A DNA stretch of 64,000 nucleotides from Deinococcus aetherius (GCF_025997855.1 NZ_AP026560.1:297501-361500), one strand, 5' to 3'. Numbered from the stretch's first letter, positions 47,736 to 62,650 are shown. Notes: generated by a model from the letters alone, not told the origin. Numbers and translations: made by a program.

Positions 47736-48530
47736 TTGAACACGGAGATTCTGGTCATCCTGCTGACGCTCGCCCTGCTGGAGGGGCTGCTGTCGGCCGA
47801 CAACGCGCTCGTGATGGCCGTGATGGTCCGGCCCCTGCCCGCCGCGCTTCAACAGAAGGCCCTGACCTACGTCATGTGGGGCGCGATGGTCCTGCGCCTC
47901 CTCGGCGTGCTGCTGGCGAGCCTGATCATCAAATACTGGTTCCTGCGCGCGTTCGGGGCCATCTACCTCGCCTACCTCGTGGTCAGCCACTTCCTCAAGA
48001 AGGGCGCGGACGACGGGGGAGACCCCAGGGAACTCACCGGCAGCTTCTGGAACGTGGTGGTCAGCCTCAACCTCGTGAACCTGGCTTTTTCCGTGGATTC
48101 CATCCTGGCGGGAGTGGCGCTCCTCAAGCCCGAGATGCGCGACACGGCGACCGGCTTCTGGATCGTGGTGGCGGGCGGGATCATGGGGCTGGTGCTCGTG
48201 CGCTTCGCCAGCACCATCTTCTTGCGGCTGCTCGACCGCTTCCCGGCGCTCGACGACGTGGCGTACGTGCTGATCGGCTGGATCGCCCTCAAGCTGGGGG
48301 TCGAGACGGTCGAGCAGGTGAGCGAGGTGTATCACCTGTCCTGGCACGCCGCAATGCCCTCGTGGCTCTTCTGGGCTGGAATGGGCCTGATCGCCCTCTT
48401 CGGCGGCCTCTTCGCGCTGCGCCGCCCGGCGGTGAGCGAGGCTGTCGCCGAGGCGGACGCGCGGGCCGTCCGGCGCGAACTCGACCGGGCGGCCAACGAC
48501 CCCCTCGATGGCAAGCTGGACGGACGTTGA
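47736..48530 (+). CDS. TerC-family integral membrane protein, copy 1
   Basis: 264 aa from TTG 47736 (AAGGGGTG upstream). TerC signatures: [17 protein letters not shown] (with the conserved Asp-Asn), [34 protein letters not shown] and [20 protein letters not shown]. The family is implicated in metal (Mn2+/Ca2+) homeostasis and tellurite resistance. TAGACT at 47653 may be its -10, giving a ~75-nt leader. Confidence 0.9.
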   Translation: MNTEILVILLTLALLEGLLSADNALVMAVMVRPLPAALQQKALTYVMWGAMVLRLLGVLLASLIIKYWFLRAFGAIYLAYLVVSHFLKKGADDGGDPRELTGSFWNVVVSLNLVNLAFSVDSILAGVALLKPEMRDTATGFWIVVAGGIMGLVLVRFASTIFLRLLDRFPALDDVAYVLIGWIALKLGVETVEQVSEVYHLSWHAAMPSWLFWAGMGLIALFGGLFALRRPAVSEAVAEADARAVRRELDRAANDPLDGKLDGR

Positions 48531-48644
48531 GGTTACTTGGCGTCCCGGCACACCTCCGGCGAGAGGGAGCCCCTTCCCCCGGTCCTGACCTGCGGCCCCC
48601 GGGGGTCATCCGGTCCCGGCCCGGACGGCTACACTGACATACTG

Positions 48645-49463
48645 ATGTTCGGACTCGAAATGCCCCCCCTGACCGCCGAGACCTGGGCGATTCTCGGCAC
48701 CCTCGTCCTGCTGGAGGGCCTCCTGTCGGCGGACAACGCCCTCGTCCTCGCGGTGATGGTGCGCCACCTCGCGGTGGGCGTCCAGCGCAAGGCGCTCGCC
48801 TACGGCATCGGCGGCGCGGTCGTGCTGCGCATCCTGGGGGTGCTCCTCGCCGCCTTCATCCTCGAATACTGGTGGCTGCGGGCCTTCGGGGCCCTGTACC
48901 TCGCCTACCTGGCGGTGAGCCACTTCCTGAAGCACAGAACTTCGGGGGAGGACGGCGAGCAGAAGGCCCGGGGGCGCGGCTTCTGGCCGACCGTCGTGCT
49001 GCTCAACCTCACCGACCTCGCCTTCTCGGTGGACTCGATCCTGGCGGGCGTGGCGCTGATCCCGGCGGGGATGCCCCGCGAGCAGGGCCTGACCATCGTG
49101 GTGATCGGCGGCATCGTGGGACTCATCCTGATGCGCTTCGCGGCCACGATCTTCCTGCGGGTCCTCAACCGTTACCCCGCCTTCGACAACGTGGCCTACG
49201 CCCTGGTGGGCTGGATCGCCGTCAAGCTCGGCGTCGAGACGCTGGAGGCCGCCCACGAGATCTACCCGGCGGTGCCCGCCCTGCATCTCCCCACCCCCCT
49301 CTTCTGGGGGGTCATGGCCGCCATCGCCGTGATCGGCTCCTTCCTCGCCACCCGCCGCCCCGCCATGACGGGGACCCAGGCCGAGGTCGAGGCCGAGCGG
49401 GTCGTGCACAACATGGACGAGATGGTCACTGACGCCGCCGACGGGCGCATCGACGGCCGCTGA
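48645..49463 (+). CDS. TerC-family integral membrane protein, copy 2
   Basis: 272 aa, tandem paralogue with the same motifs ([49 protein letters not shown]) and an acidic cytoplasmic end ([19 protein letters not shown]) like copy 1. TACACT at 48630-48635 is 9 nt upstream. The duplication probably gives two exporters with different metals or regulation. Confidence 0.9.
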   Translation: MFGLEMPPLTAETWAILGTLVLLEGLLSADNALVLAVMVRHLAVGVQRKALAYGIGGAVVLRILGVLLAAFILEYWWLRAFGALYLAYLAVSHFLKHRTSGEDGEQKARGRGFWPTVVLLNLTDLAFSVDSILAGVALIPAGMPREQGLTIVVIGGIVGLILMRFAATIFLRVLNRYPAFDNVAYALVGWIAVKLGVETLEAAHEIYPAVPALHLPTPLFWGVMAAIAVIGSFLATRRPAMTGTQAEVEAERVVHNMDEMVTDAADGRIDGR

Positions 49464-49477
49464 CCGCCGCCTCCCGG

Positions 49478-49503
49478 GCCACCTCCGCCGGGGGTGGCTT
49501 TTT
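49478..49503 (+). terminator. terminator after the second TerC gene
   Basis: GCCACC-tccgccggg-GGTGGC followed by TTTTTG. Confidence 0.82.
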
Positions 49504-49521
49504 GCTCGCTCCCTATGCCAC

Positions 49522-49546
49522 CCCGGACCCGTCTTTAGGGTCCGGG
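49522..49546. promoter_or_regulatory. perfect inverted repeat in the apgM promoter
   Basis: CCCGGACCC-gtcttta-GGGTCCGGG. It ends 1 bp before the -10 TACAGT (49548-49553), which is 7 nt before the start codon, so the repeat is upstream of the transcript and covers the -35 region. Confidence 0.6.
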
Positions 49547-49560
49547 TTACAGTAGGCCCC

Positions 49561-50805
<1,245 letters not shown>

Positions 50806-50806
50806 G

Positions 50807-50826
50807 GGAAGCTCTCAGCGGTCAGC
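50807..50826 (+). repeat. TCAGC-type short intergenic repeat
   Basis: Directly after the apgM stop: GGAAGCTCTCAGCGGTCAGC. Third copy after 17278 and 32907. Confidence 0.6.
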
Positions 50827-50864
50827 AAAAGAGGGGGAGGGGTCCGGGTGGGACCTTCCCCCTC
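50827..50864 (-). terminator. terminator of the P-loop kinase gene
   Basis: On the minus strand a GAGGGGGAAGGTCCC / GGACCCCTCCCCCTC stem is followed by TTTTGC. Confidence 0.75.
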
Positions 50865-51393
50865 ACGCCTGTTCCCGGACCCAGCGGGCGAGGTTGGGGA
50901 GGGCGAGGGGCGTGGTCGTGTCCACCCGGAGCAGTGGGGCGTCCAGGGCCAGAGGGGACCAGCAGGCGTTTTCGGGCAGCTCGGCGTGATCGAAGGGCTG
51001 ATCGATGTGGGGCCGGGCGCCCGTCGCCACCCGTTCGGCGTGTCGCCGCTTCAACTCTGGGAGGGGAGCCTCGCAGAAGAGTTGGACGATCCGCGCACCG
51101 TGCGTCTGAGCTACAGTCTCGATCTTGGGCTCGCTTAGTCCCCGGTAGAAGTGCGTCTCCAGCACCACGTTCCCGCCCGCCGCCAGGATCACGCCCGCGA
51201 TGTGGTACATGATCCCGAAACTGAGCGGCCCTGCCTGGGCGCGCGTCAGGTCGGGCAAGTGGTCGTGCAGGATTTGCTTGTACTCGTCCTTGCTGACAAA
51301 CGGCCAACCGAGTTCCCGCGCCAGCCGTGAGCCGAGGTACGTCTTGCCGGAGGCGGGCAGGCCAGAAACGACGAGGAGGATGGGAGAAGTCAT
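50863..51393 (-). CDS. P-loop kinase-like AAA protein
   Basis: 176 aa. Walker A GLPASGKTYLGSRLA at residues 11-25, then VSKDEYKQILHDHLPD, a GNVVLETHFYRGLSEPK acidic motif and an R-rich lid (LKRRHAERVATGARP). Resembles small-molecule kinases of the AAA_33/zeta-toxin type; no antitoxin partner adjoins it directly. TAGCTT 6 nt before ATG (leaderless). Confidence 0.8.
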   Translation of the reverse strand: MTSPILLVVSGLPASGKTYLGSRLARELGWPFVSKDEYKQILHDHLPDLTRAQAGPLSFGIMYHIAGVILAAGGNVVLETHFYRGLSEPKIETVAQTHGARIVQLFCEAPLPELKRRHAERVATGARPHIDQPFDHAELPENACWSPLALDAPLLRVDTTTPLALPNLARWVREQA

Positions 51394-51497
51394 GGTCGAA
51401 AGCTAGAGCCGGATGGGCCCTCAGTGCGTCGCACTTTTGGAGGGCACCTGAAATCTGCTCACCTCGACTTCCTACTTTTCGATGCTACCTTTGAAGC

Positions 51498-51713
51498 GTG
51501 AAGCTGAGCGTGAGTCTCCCCGAGCCTCAGATCGATTTTCTGGACCACTATCAGCGCCGCCACCGTCTCGGCAGCCGCAGCGAGGTGGTGCAGATGGCCT
51601 TGAAGCTGCTTCAGGAGCGTGCCCTGGAGGAGGAGTACCGCGCGGCGGGCGAGGAATGGCAGGGCAGCGAGGACGCCGTGCTGTGGGACCGTGTGAGTGG
51701 GGACGGCCTGTGA
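51498..51713 (+). CDS. mazE: antitoxin, RHH/MazE-type
   Basis: 71 aa from GTG 51498, 6 nt after TACCTT. A ribbon-helix-helix-like N-terminus (KLSVSLPEPQIDFLDHYQRR, GSRSEVVQMALKLLQE) binds DNA and the acidic tail (EEEYRAAGEEWQGSEDAVL) would wrap the toxin. Its stop overlaps the toxin start as GTGA. Between it and the divergent kinase gene lies AGTGCG-t-CGCACT (51423-51435), a possible operator. Confidence 0.85.
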   Translation: MKLSVSLPEPQIDFLDHYQRRHRLGSRSEVVQMALKLLQERALEEEYRAAGEEWQGSEDAVLWDRVSGDGL

Positions 51714-52066
51714 GTTCGGGCGAGGAGCCCTTGCGGCGGGGCGATCTCGTCCTTGTCGATCTCGATCCGGCGGTGAGCAGCGAGGCGAACAAGACCCGGC
51801 CCGCCGTCGTGGTGAGTAACGACCGGGCCAACCGCACCTCGCCGGTGGTGACGGTCGTTCCCGTGACCAGCAACACCGCGCACGTCTACTCCTTTCAGGT
51901 GTACCTCGCGCGGGAGGAGAGCGGGCTGGACCACGACAGCAAGGCCCAGGCCGAGCAGGTCAGAAGTCTCGACCGTCGCCGGGTCCGGCGGCACCTCGGC
52001 GCCCTGCCTTCCGAACGCCTGGACCAACTCGACGCCGCCCTCAGGCTCCACCTCACCCTGGAGTAA
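51710..52066 (+). CDS. mazF: MazF/PemK-family toxin endoribonuclease
   Basis: 118 aa from GTG 51710. MazF landmarks: LRRGDLVLVDLDPAVSSEAN, KTRPAVVVSNDRAN, VVTVVPVTSN and KAQAEQVRSLDRRRV. Catalytic Arg (TRPAVVV) and Thr (VPVTSN) are present, so it should be an active ACA-type or similar mRNA interferase. Coupled to the upstream antitoxin. Confidence 0.92.
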   Translation: MSSGEEPLRRGDLVLVDLDPAVSSEANKTRPAVVVSNDRANRTSPVVTVVPVTSNTAHVYSFQVYLAREESGLDHDSKAQAEQVRSLDRRRVRRHLGALPSERLDQLDAALRLHLTLE

Positions 52067-52094
52067 CAGCAGGGAGGGAGGGTGAGCGGTCGCT

Positions 52095-52646
52095 TCAACG
52101 CCACTCCCGCGCCGCCAGACGGGAGAAGGCGTGGGGGAGGCCCCTCCACTCCCGCTCCCCCGTCTGTACAAAGCCCAGCTTCTCCAGCACCCGGCGACTG
52201 GCCGTGTTCTCGACATGCGCGAAGGCGATCAGGTCGGGACTCAGGCCCGGGTCGGGGTGGGCGAAGTGCCACTCCACCAGGGCGTGGGCGAGTTCGGTCG
52301 CCAGCCCCCGCCCCCAGCACTCGGGAGCGAGGAGGTAGCCCAATTCGCGGTGCGTGCCCTCGTCGGTGAGGCCGAAGCCGCCGCGTCCGACGGTCCGCCC
52401 CTCGTGGTCCTGCACCCGCCACTTGGTCCAGCCGCGCCCCGCCTGTTCGCGCAGGAAGTCCCCCAGCCGCTCCCGCGCCCGCTCGCGCGTGTACGGCCCG
52501 CCCACGAAGAAGCGCATGGTGAGCGGGTCCGCGTGCAGGCGGTAGAAGTCGCCCAGGTCGGCGTCTTCCCAGGCGGTCACGGTCAGCCGGGGAGTGCTCA
52601 GGACGATGGGCCGCCCATCCCTGGAAGAGTCGTCAGTTAACTCCAC
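52095..52646 (-). CDS. GNAT acetyltransferase, RimJ/RimL-like
   Basis: 183 aa from GTG 52646, overlapping the upstream membrane gene by 10 bp. Motifs: [57 protein letters not shown] and [17 protein letters not shown]. Same subgroup as the gene at 12778. Confidence 0.85.
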   Translation of the reverse strand: MELTDDSSRDGRPIVLSTPRLTVTAWEDADLGDFYRLHADPLTMRFFVGGPYTRERARERLGDFLREQAGRGWTKWRVQDHEGRTVGRGGFGLTDEGTHRELGYLLAPECWGRGLATELAHALVEWHFAHPDPGLSPDLIAFAHVENTASRRVLEKLGFVQTGEREWRGLPHAFSRLAAREWR

Positions 52647-52993
52647 AGCCTCCCCACCCAAGCCAACCCGAAGCACACACCCGCCGCGATCAGGGCGACC
52701 AGCATGGGAGCGAGCGGCCACTGGATGCCCGGAGCCGCGCGGCCGAGCCGGTTCTGGGCGGCGGCCTCGGCCCCCGTGGTCCGCGACGTGCCGAGAACCA
52801 TTGCCCCAGCCAAACAGCACAGGGCGGTGCCCGCGAAATTGAGCCCGGCGAGCACGCTCGCCAGCCCGTTCCTCATCAGCAGGAGCCCGAGGAGGGCCGA
52901 GGCCGCGCTGAGACTGGCTCCGTACAGCCCCCCCCGTCGCAGGAGGTCTTGCAACGCTTCCCAACGTGTCTGAGGTCCAGGTGCCGACTTCAT
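52637..52993 (-). CDS. small membrane protein, unknown
   Basis: 118 aa with three or four hydrophobic segments ([53 protein letters not shown]). No family recognised. TACCCT 6 nt before ATG (leaderless); coupled with the acetyltransferase downstream. Confidence 0.62.
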   Translation of the reverse strand: MKSAPGPQTRWEALQDLLRRGGLYGASLSAASALLGLLLMRNGLASVLAGLNFAGTALCCLAGAMVLGTSRTTGAEAAAQNRLGRAAPGIQWPLAPMLVALIAAGVCFGLAWVGRLWS

Positions 52994-53022
52994 GGTCCAA
53001 GGGTAGACCTGTCGCGGTGGGA

Positions 53023-53050
53023 TTGACAGCGGGGGGAGAGGATATATCTA
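53023..53050 (+). promoter_or_regulatory. consensus-like promoter upstream of the PBP gene
   Basis: TTGACA, 16-nt spacer, TATCTA within TATATCTA. It is ~160 nt before the PBP start, which also has its own TAGAGT at 53202-53207. The space between shows no ORF. Confidence 0.5.
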
Positions 53051-53214
53051 CGGCCTTTAACCTCCGCTTGCCCCTCGTCCCTCATGCTTCCGGTGGATGA
53101 CGCGCACTTCCCCTCCCCCTACCCTGGGCGGCGAGATGATCGACCCTGCTGCCTGCCCCCTCACCGTGACCCATGCCCCGGGCGGTCACATGAAAGGCCG
53201 GTAGAGTGGGAGCC

Positions 53215-55665
<2,451 letters not shown>

Positions 55666-55684
55666 GGACGCCGCCCGCCACTCC

Positions 55685-55725
55685 GAACACCCCTCGGGAA
55701 AGCCTGCCGAGGGGTGTTCCGTTTT
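55685..55725 (+). terminator. PBP gene terminator
   Basis: GAACACCCCTCGG-gaaagcctg-CCGAGGGGTGTTC, perfect 13-bp stem, followed by CGTTTTC. Confidence 0.9.
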
Positions 55726-55727
55726 CC

Positions 55728-56699
55728 TCAGCCGAACACGCGCGCCGGGTTTCCCACCGTCATCTGCTCGATCTGCGCCCGGGTGATCCCCCGGCGTTCC
55801 AACTCGGGGAGGATGTCGTCGAAAAGGTGCGTCGGGTGCCAGTCCTTGACTGCGGGCAGCATCGCCTCCGGCATGGGGAGCGGGCGGCCCAGCCAGTGCC
55901 AGATGCTGTCGTGCGAGAGGAGGATGCGGTTCGCGTAGCCGTCGCCGAGCAGCGCCTCCAGCACCCTCAACCGGTCGCTGTCGAGCGGCATCCCCACGAT
56001 GCCCTGGAGGCCGATGCGGTCGAGGGCGATGTTGACCCCGTGCCGCAACGTCTCCCGGTGGTAGTCGGGGTCGGTGTTGCCGTCCATGTGGCCGATCATG
56101 ATTCGGCCGGGGTCGGCGCCCTCGCCCACGAGGAGTTCGGCCTGCTGCGGGCCCTGGGTGCCCTCCTGCGTGTGGGTGATGATGGGCACGCCCGTCTCGC
56201 GCTGCACGCGGGCCGCCGCCTGGAAGAACACCCGCTCGTAGGGGGTGATCTCGTCCCGGCTGCTCGCCAGCTTGAGGACGCCCGCCCGGATGCCCGTTCC
56301 CCCGATGCCCTCGGTGACCTCCCGGAGCATCATCTCGTAGACCTCCTCGACCCCCGCGCCCAGCGAGAAGCGGAACTTGAAGTAGGTGGTGCCGCCCTCC
56401 CCCTCGTAGTAGTAACCGCTGGAGCAGAGGATGTTCAGGCCGGATCGCTCGCTCACGTCGCGCAGGAACAGGGGATCGCGCCCGCACTCGTTCGGCGTGG
56501 CGTCCACGATGGTCTTCACTCCGCGAGCCTTGACCGCCTCGGCAACTCGCAGACACTCGGCGAGGACAGCTTCGCGGTCGAAGCCGCCGAGGGTCACATC
56601 TCCCTGATAGCCGGGGTAGCCGAAGATCACATGTTCGTGGGGCAGGGTCAGGCCGAGTTGGGCGGCCTCGACAGGTCCGGTGACGGTCTGTGCGCTCAT
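55728..56699 (-). CDS. phosphotriesterase-like lactonase (DR0930-like)
   Basis: 323 aa, binuclear metallo-hydrolase. LTLPHEHVIFGYPG has the HxH metal ligands, GVLKLASSRDEITPYE the bridging (carboxylated) Lys, IITHTQEGTQGPQQ and MIGHMDGNTDP the later His, and LLSHDSIWHWLG the final Asp. Very close to the D. radiodurans thermostable lactonase DR0930, which acts on lactones with weak phosphotriesterase activity. AGGAG 7 nt before ATG. Confidence 0.93.
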   Translation of the reverse strand: MSAQTVTGPVEAAQLGLTLPHEHVIFGYPGYQGDVTLGGFDREAVLAECLRVAEAVKARGVKTIVDATPNECGRDPLFLRDVSERSGLNILCSSGYYYEGEGGTTYFKFRFSLGAGVEEVYEMMLREVTEGIGGTGIRAGVLKLASSRDEITPYERVFFQAAARVQRETGVPIITHTQEGTQGPQQAELLVGEGADPGRIMIGHMDGNTDPDYHRETLRHGVNIALDRIGLQGIVGMPLDSDRLRVLEALLGDGYANRILLSHDSIWHWLGRPLPMPEAMLPAVKDWHPTHLFDDILPELERRGITRAQIEQMTVGNPARVFG

Positions 56700-56892
56700 G
56701 GGGGCTCCTGGGGAAAGAGGGGAGGGCTGAACGGTCGGCCGTCCTGGGTCTGACTTGTTGAGTGGGGCTCATCTTAACGGCTCGTCTGGGGGCGTCAAGC
56801 CGCGCGGTTGAGCCGTATCGGGACGGGTGCTAGCCTGCCCGGGCTTCAAAAGAACGATCTGGCTGGAGTTTGGCTCTGCCTGGAGGTGACGC

Positions 56893-58164
56893 ATGACGGC
56901 TGGCGAACACGAGACGATCTTCACCATCGAGGCCACCCCCGTGAAGTTCGGGGCGGGCGCCGCGCAGGACGCGGGGTGGGAACTCGCCCGCCTGGGCGTG
57001 CGCCGCGCCTTCGTGGTCGTGGACCCGGGGGTGCGGGGGGTGGCCGGGCCGATTCTGGAGAGCCTGCGCGCGGCGGGGGCCGACCTCATCGAGTGGGGCG
57101 ACGTGGAGACCGAGCCGAGCCTGGGCGCGCTGAACCGGGCAGTGGCGGCGGCGCGCGAGGCGAGCCCGGACGGTTTCGTCGCCATCGGGGGGGGCAGCGC
57201 CATCGATACGGCGAAGGTCGCCAACCTCCTCACCACGCACGGCGGGGAGATCATGGATTACGTGAACCCGCCCATCGGCGGCGGCAGGAAACCGCCCTCC
57301 TCCCTGCGGCCTCTCCTCGCCATCCCGACGACCTCGGGCTCGGGGTCCGAGGCGACGACCGTGGCGATTCTTGACCTGCCCGAGTTGGGTATCAAGACGG
57401 GGATCAGCCACCGCGCGATGCGGCCCACCCAGGCCATCGTGGACCCCGAACTCACCCGCTCGGCGCCGGGGGCGGTGATCGCCTCGGCGGGGCTCGACGT
57501 GGTGTGCCACGCCGCTGAGAGTTTCCTCGGCCGCCCGTACACCAGCCGCCCCCGGCCCGCGAGCCCCGACGACCGCCCGCCCTACCAGGGGAGCAACCCG
57601 GTCGCCGACCTCTGGTCCGCCCAGGCGATCCGCTACGGGGGCGAGTACCTCCGCCGCGCCGTCCTTGACGGAGGCGACGTGGAGGCGCGGGGCCTGATGA
57701 TGCTCAGCGCGACGATGGCGGGGGTGGGCTTCGGCTCGGCGGGCGTCCACATCCCGCACGCGTGCGCGTACCCGCTTGCTGGCCTCAAACACGTCTACCG
57801 CCACCCCGGCTACCCCGGCGAGAAGGTCTTCGTGCCGCACGGCTTCTCGGTGATCGTCACCGCCCCCGCCGCCTTCCGCTTCACCTTCGACGCGGACCCC
57901 GAAAAGCATGTGCGGGCCGCGAGCCTCCTGACGGGCGAGACGTACAGCCCGAACGACCGCGAGGCGTTGCCGAACGCCCTGATCGCCCTGATGCGCGACG
58001 TGGGGGCGCCGAGCGGGGTGCGCGAACTCGGCTACGACGAGGCTGACATCCCCGCACTCGTGGACGGAGCCCTCAAGCAGCAGCGCCTCCTCGCCGTCGC
58101 GCCGAAGGCTCCGACTGCCGATGATCTGGCGCAGATTTTCCGCGACTCGATGAGTAACTGGTAG
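56893..58164 (+). CDS. iron-containing alcohol dehydrogenase, hydroxyacid-oxoacid transhydrogenase (ADHFE1-like)
   Basis: 423 aa; long form matching ADHFE1. GGGSAIDTAKVANLL binds NAD(P); iron ligands lie in GLDVVCHAAESFLG, GVHIPHACAYPLAG and VPHGFSVIVT. PYQGSNPVADLWSAQAIR and YDEADIPALVDGALKQQR are characteristic of this subgroup, which moves hydride between 4-hydroxybutyrate and 2-oxoglutarate. GGAGG 6 nt before ATG. Confidence 0.88.
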   Translation: MTAGEHETIFTIEATPVKFGAGAAQDAGWELARLGVRRAFVVVDPGVRGVAGPILESLRAAGADLIEWGDVETEPSLGALNRAVAAAREASPDGFVAIGGGSAIDTAKVANLLTTHGGEIMDYVNPPIGGGRKPPSSLRPLLAIPTTSGSGSEATTVAILDLPELGIKTGISHRAMRPTQAIVDPELTRSAPGAVIASAGLDVVCHAAESFLGRPYTSRPRPASPDDRPPYQGSNPVADLWSAQAIRYGGEYLRRAVLDGGDVEARGLMMLSATMAGVGFGSAGVHIPHACAYPLAGLKHVYRHPGYPGEKVFVPHGFSVIVTAPAAFRFTFDADPEKHVRAASLLTGETYSPNDREALPNALIALMRDVGAPSGVRELGYDEADIPALVDGALKQQRLLAVAPKAPTADDLAQIFRDSMSNW

Positions 58165-58170
58165 ACCCGG

Positions 58171-58524
58171 CTACGCGCCGTCCAGGGGGATCAGGGTAAC
58201 CCTCCCCGTCTCCGCCGCGCCGTCGATGGTCAGCACCTCCAGGCGGCAGGGGAGGTCGTCGCGGCCATGCTCACGGCTCAGGTACGTAACAGCGGCGCGG
58301 TGCATCAGGGCGAGCTTGCGTGCGGTGACACTCTCGGCGGCGCCCCCGAAGCGGGCGTTCTTCCGCTGCCGCACCTCGGTGAAGACGAGCGTTCCGCCCT
58401 CGCGGGTGATCAGGTCGATCTCGCCTCCCGGGATGCGGTAGTTGCGCGCCACGACCTCGCGCCCCAGGGCTTGCAGGTGGGCAGCGGCCCGGTCCTCGGC
58501 GTCGGCTCCCTTCAAGTCAGCCAC
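58171..58524 (-). CDS. YraN family (UPF0102) endonuclease-like protein
   Basis: 117 aa from GTG 58524, overlapping the HAD gene by 13 bp. [35 protein letters not shown] and [20 protein letters not shown] are the PD-(D/E)XK-like YraN signatures. Restriction-like nuclease fold; role not established. Confidence 0.9.
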   Translation of the reverse strand: MADLKGADAEDRAAAHLQALGREVVARNYRIPGGEIDLITREGGTLVFTEVRQRKNARFGGAAESVTARKLALMHRAAVTYLSREHGRDDLPCRLEVLTIDGAAETGRVTLIPLDGA

Positions 58525-59180
58525 TCTCGCCAGCGGGTGAAGTCGGGGACGGTCCTCACCGCGCCCGCCGCGAGCAGGGGGGCGGGGGGAGCCGTGGTCG
58601 TCAGTGCCACGACCGTGCAGCCCGCACCCGCCGCGCTTCTTACCCCATTGACGGCGTCCTCGTGGGCGAGGCAGTCCCGGGGATCGAGGCCCAGGAGCGC
58701 CGCCCCCCGCTCGAAGGGCTCGGGGTGGGGCTTGCCGCGCGTGACGTGCTCGCCCAGCACGCGCGGCCCGAAGCGGTGCCCGAGCGAGAGCGCCTCCATC
58801 CCGAACTCGACGTTCACGGCGTCCGCGCTCGTGACGAGGGCGAAGGGGACGGCGCGCTCCTCCAGCGCGTCCAGGTACTCGCCCAGGCCCGGGACCTCGC
58901 GGAGGTGCCCGCGCGCCAGGTCCCGGTAGCGGGTCTCCTTGGCGACGTGAAAGCGCAGGGCCAGGTCCGCGTCCGGCGCCTCCCCGGTCAGCCGCTCGAT
59001 GATCTCGGGGTTGCGCCCGCCGTCCACCTTCGTGTCGAGGTCGTGGACGGTCAGCGTCAGGCCCAGCAGTTCGGAGGCGATCTCCTGCCACGCCTGACGG
59101 TGCCAGGCGTTGTTGGACATCAGCACCCCGTCCATGTCGAAGAGGACACCTGCGGGTCGGGTGGGGAGCTTGAGGCTCAC
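58512..59180 (-). CDS. HAD-superfamily hydrolase, beta-phosphoglucomutase-like
   Basis: 222 aa from GTG 59180. [20 protein letters not shown] (motif I Asp-x-Asp), [14 protein letters not shown] (motif II), [16 protein letters not shown] (motif III Lys) and [17 protein letters not shown] (motif IV). The cap domain has [16 protein letters not shown]. The GTGA overlap couples it to the dsRBD gene upstream. Confidence 0.88.
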   Translation of the reverse strand: MSLKLPTRPAGVLFDMDGVLMSNNAWHRQAWQEIASELLGLTLTVHDLDTKVDGGRNPEIIERLTGEAPDADLALRFHVAKETRYRDLARGHLREVPGLGEYLDALEERAVPFALVTSADAVNVEFGMEALSLGHRFGPRVLGEHVTRGKPHPEPFERGAALLGLDPRDCLAHEDAVNGVRSAAGAGCTVVALTTTAPPAPLLAAGAVRTVPDFTRWREWLT

Positions 59181-59587
59181 CCTTCTCCCGGCCCGTGCCC
59201 GAGGTCGGCGAGGAGGTCGCGGTACAGGCGGGCGGCCTCCCGGCGCACGTCGTCCACGCCCGCGCCCTCGTCCGCGAGTTCGAGGGCGACCTCCAGCGCC
59301 TCGGCGAGGACGGGGGCGTAGATGGGCCACGCGCCGCTCGGCTCGCCCGACTGGGGCGTTCCCCTCCCGGCGTCCAGCGCCGCGAGGGCCGCCTCCGCCG
59401 CCGCCCGTTCGGCCTCGCGCTTGTTGCGGCCCTCGCCCTCGCCCAGCACGCGGCCCGCCACCGTGACCGTCGCGTGGAAGGTCAGCTCGTGCGGCGGACC
59501 CTCCGAGGTCGCGTCGAAGGTCGGCGTGCCCAGCCCCAGCGCCGTGAGGCGCGCGATCAGGTCCCCCTTGGGATTGATGCCCGTCAT
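59177..59587 (-). CDS. stand-alone double-stranded RNA-binding domain protein
   Basis: 136 aa from ATG 59587, 7 nt after TACGCT. Residues 3-68 form a ds[62 protein letters not shown] (the KR-A helix). No RNase III catalytic domain precedes it. The C-terminal half is helical ([20 protein letters not shown]). Operon with the HAD and YraN genes. Confidence 0.85.
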   Translation of the reverse strand: MTGINPKGDLIARLTALGLGTPTFDATSEGPPHELTFHATVTVAGRVLGEGEGRNKREAERAAAEAALAALDAGRGTPQSGEPSGAWPIYAPVLAEALEVALELADEGAGVDDVRREAARLYRDLLADLGHGPGEG

Positions 59588-59627
59588 GCCCGCCAGCGTA
59601 GCGTGCCCGGGAGGGGTGCGCCCGGCC

Positions 59628-60317
59628 TCACGTCCAGCCCGCCCGTCCCTGCCCCAAGTATGCTCGCCCACCGGAGGCCCCATGACCCGGCCCGCCCCGG
59701 ACGCCCTGCCCTCCGCCCCGATCCGCCCCGAGCGCCGCCTGGTGCTGGGTTACGACCCAAAGCACCCCGGCATAAATTTCATTCAGGGTGAGCGCACGGC
59801 CCAGGCAGGGGAGGGGAATGCTGCCCTGCCCCACGAGTTCCTGAAGCTCCCACTTGCCACCCTCCCGCGTGTAGGCGTACACGCGCCGCTCGTCCTGCTC
59901 GACGATCAGGCAGGTCTGGAGGCTGGGAAGGGCGGTATGCGCGGTGTATTTGCCCACGCGGTCGTGAGCGGCGGTGCTGGAGGACAGCACTTCGACGAGA
60001 AGACAGGGAGCCGTCTCGGCATCCTCGCTTCCACTGAGCCGGTCACAGACCAGCATCACGTCTGGATAGAAGAAGGTGGAGTTGCCCTCTACAGCGAGTT
60101 TCATATCAGACTGGTAAAGGTGGCAGCCCTCTCTCAGCGCGTCGGCGTTGAGTGCGGCGGTGACATTCACGCTGATACGGACATGAGCCCGGCTTGCCCC
60201 CGCATGCGCGTGGAGCGGATACACGAACCCGCCGACGTATTCGCGCTTGTAGGGGTTTTTCTCCTCGGTACGGAGATACTCCTCCACGCTCATCCGTCTG
60301 AAGGCGGGATCACTCAA
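59628..60317 (-). CDS. Uma2 (DUF820) family protein
   Basis: 229 aa. [40 protein letters not shown] (catalytic-like Asp), [16 protein letters not shown] and [20 protein letters not shown] are Uma2 signatures; predicted PD-(D/E)XK nuclease fold, cellular role unknown. Start is TTG 60317, 6 nt after TACCCT, a leaderless TTG gene. Confidence 0.88.
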   Translation of the reverse strand: MSDPAFRRMSVEEYLRTEEKNPYKREYVGGFVYPLHAHAGASRAHVRISVNVTAALNADALREGCHLYQSDMKLAVEGNSTFFYPDVMLVCDRLSGSEDAETAPCLLVEVLSSSTAAHDRVGKYTAHTALPSLQTCLIVEQDERRVYAYTREGGKWELQELVGQGSIPLPCLGRALTLNEIYAGVLWVVTQHQAALGADRGGGQGVRGGPGHGASGGRAYLGQGRAGWT

Positions 60318-60341
60318 GGGTTAAGGGTACAGGGCGGGGTC

Positions 60342-62357
<2,016 letters not shown>

Positions 62358-62372
62358 CCTTTTATTTTACGC

Positions 62373-62383
62373 CTACAACGTAG
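62373..62383. promoter_or_regulatory. small palindrome in the uvrB promoter
   Basis: CTACAACGTAG, between the -35 and -10 (62364-62369) regions of uvrB. Confidence 0.35.
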
Positions 62384-62457
62384 TCAGTGGGAAGGGTGGG
62401 GGAGTAGGCCTTTCGGCTGGGTGAAGGGGCGGGAGGGGCAGAGCATCTTGCGACGGC

Positions 62458-62525
62458 TTGCCCCCACCCCCCAGCCCCCTACCCCCCGAGGGGGCAGGGG
62501 GAGCTGGTCGCTGCGCTCGGCAAGG
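62458..62525 (-). repeat. dispersed GC-rich intergenic repeat, divergent copy
   Basis: On the minus strand it reads GCTCCCCCTGCCCCCTCGGG then GGGTAGGGGGCTGGGGGGTG; same organisation as 18661 and 11585. With the array below, this makes up much of the 514-bp gap after uvrB; the remainder shows no gene. Confidence 0.6.
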
Positions 62526-62650
62526 GCACACGGAAGGCTAAGGTGGACGTGTCTTTCTGAACGCAAGGTCTGATCTTGTCGCCTCCCATCGGCTAGCCCA
62601 CCGTCTCGCTGCGCGAGCCGACGTGGCCGTGGGCCAGGACCGTCCAGTCA

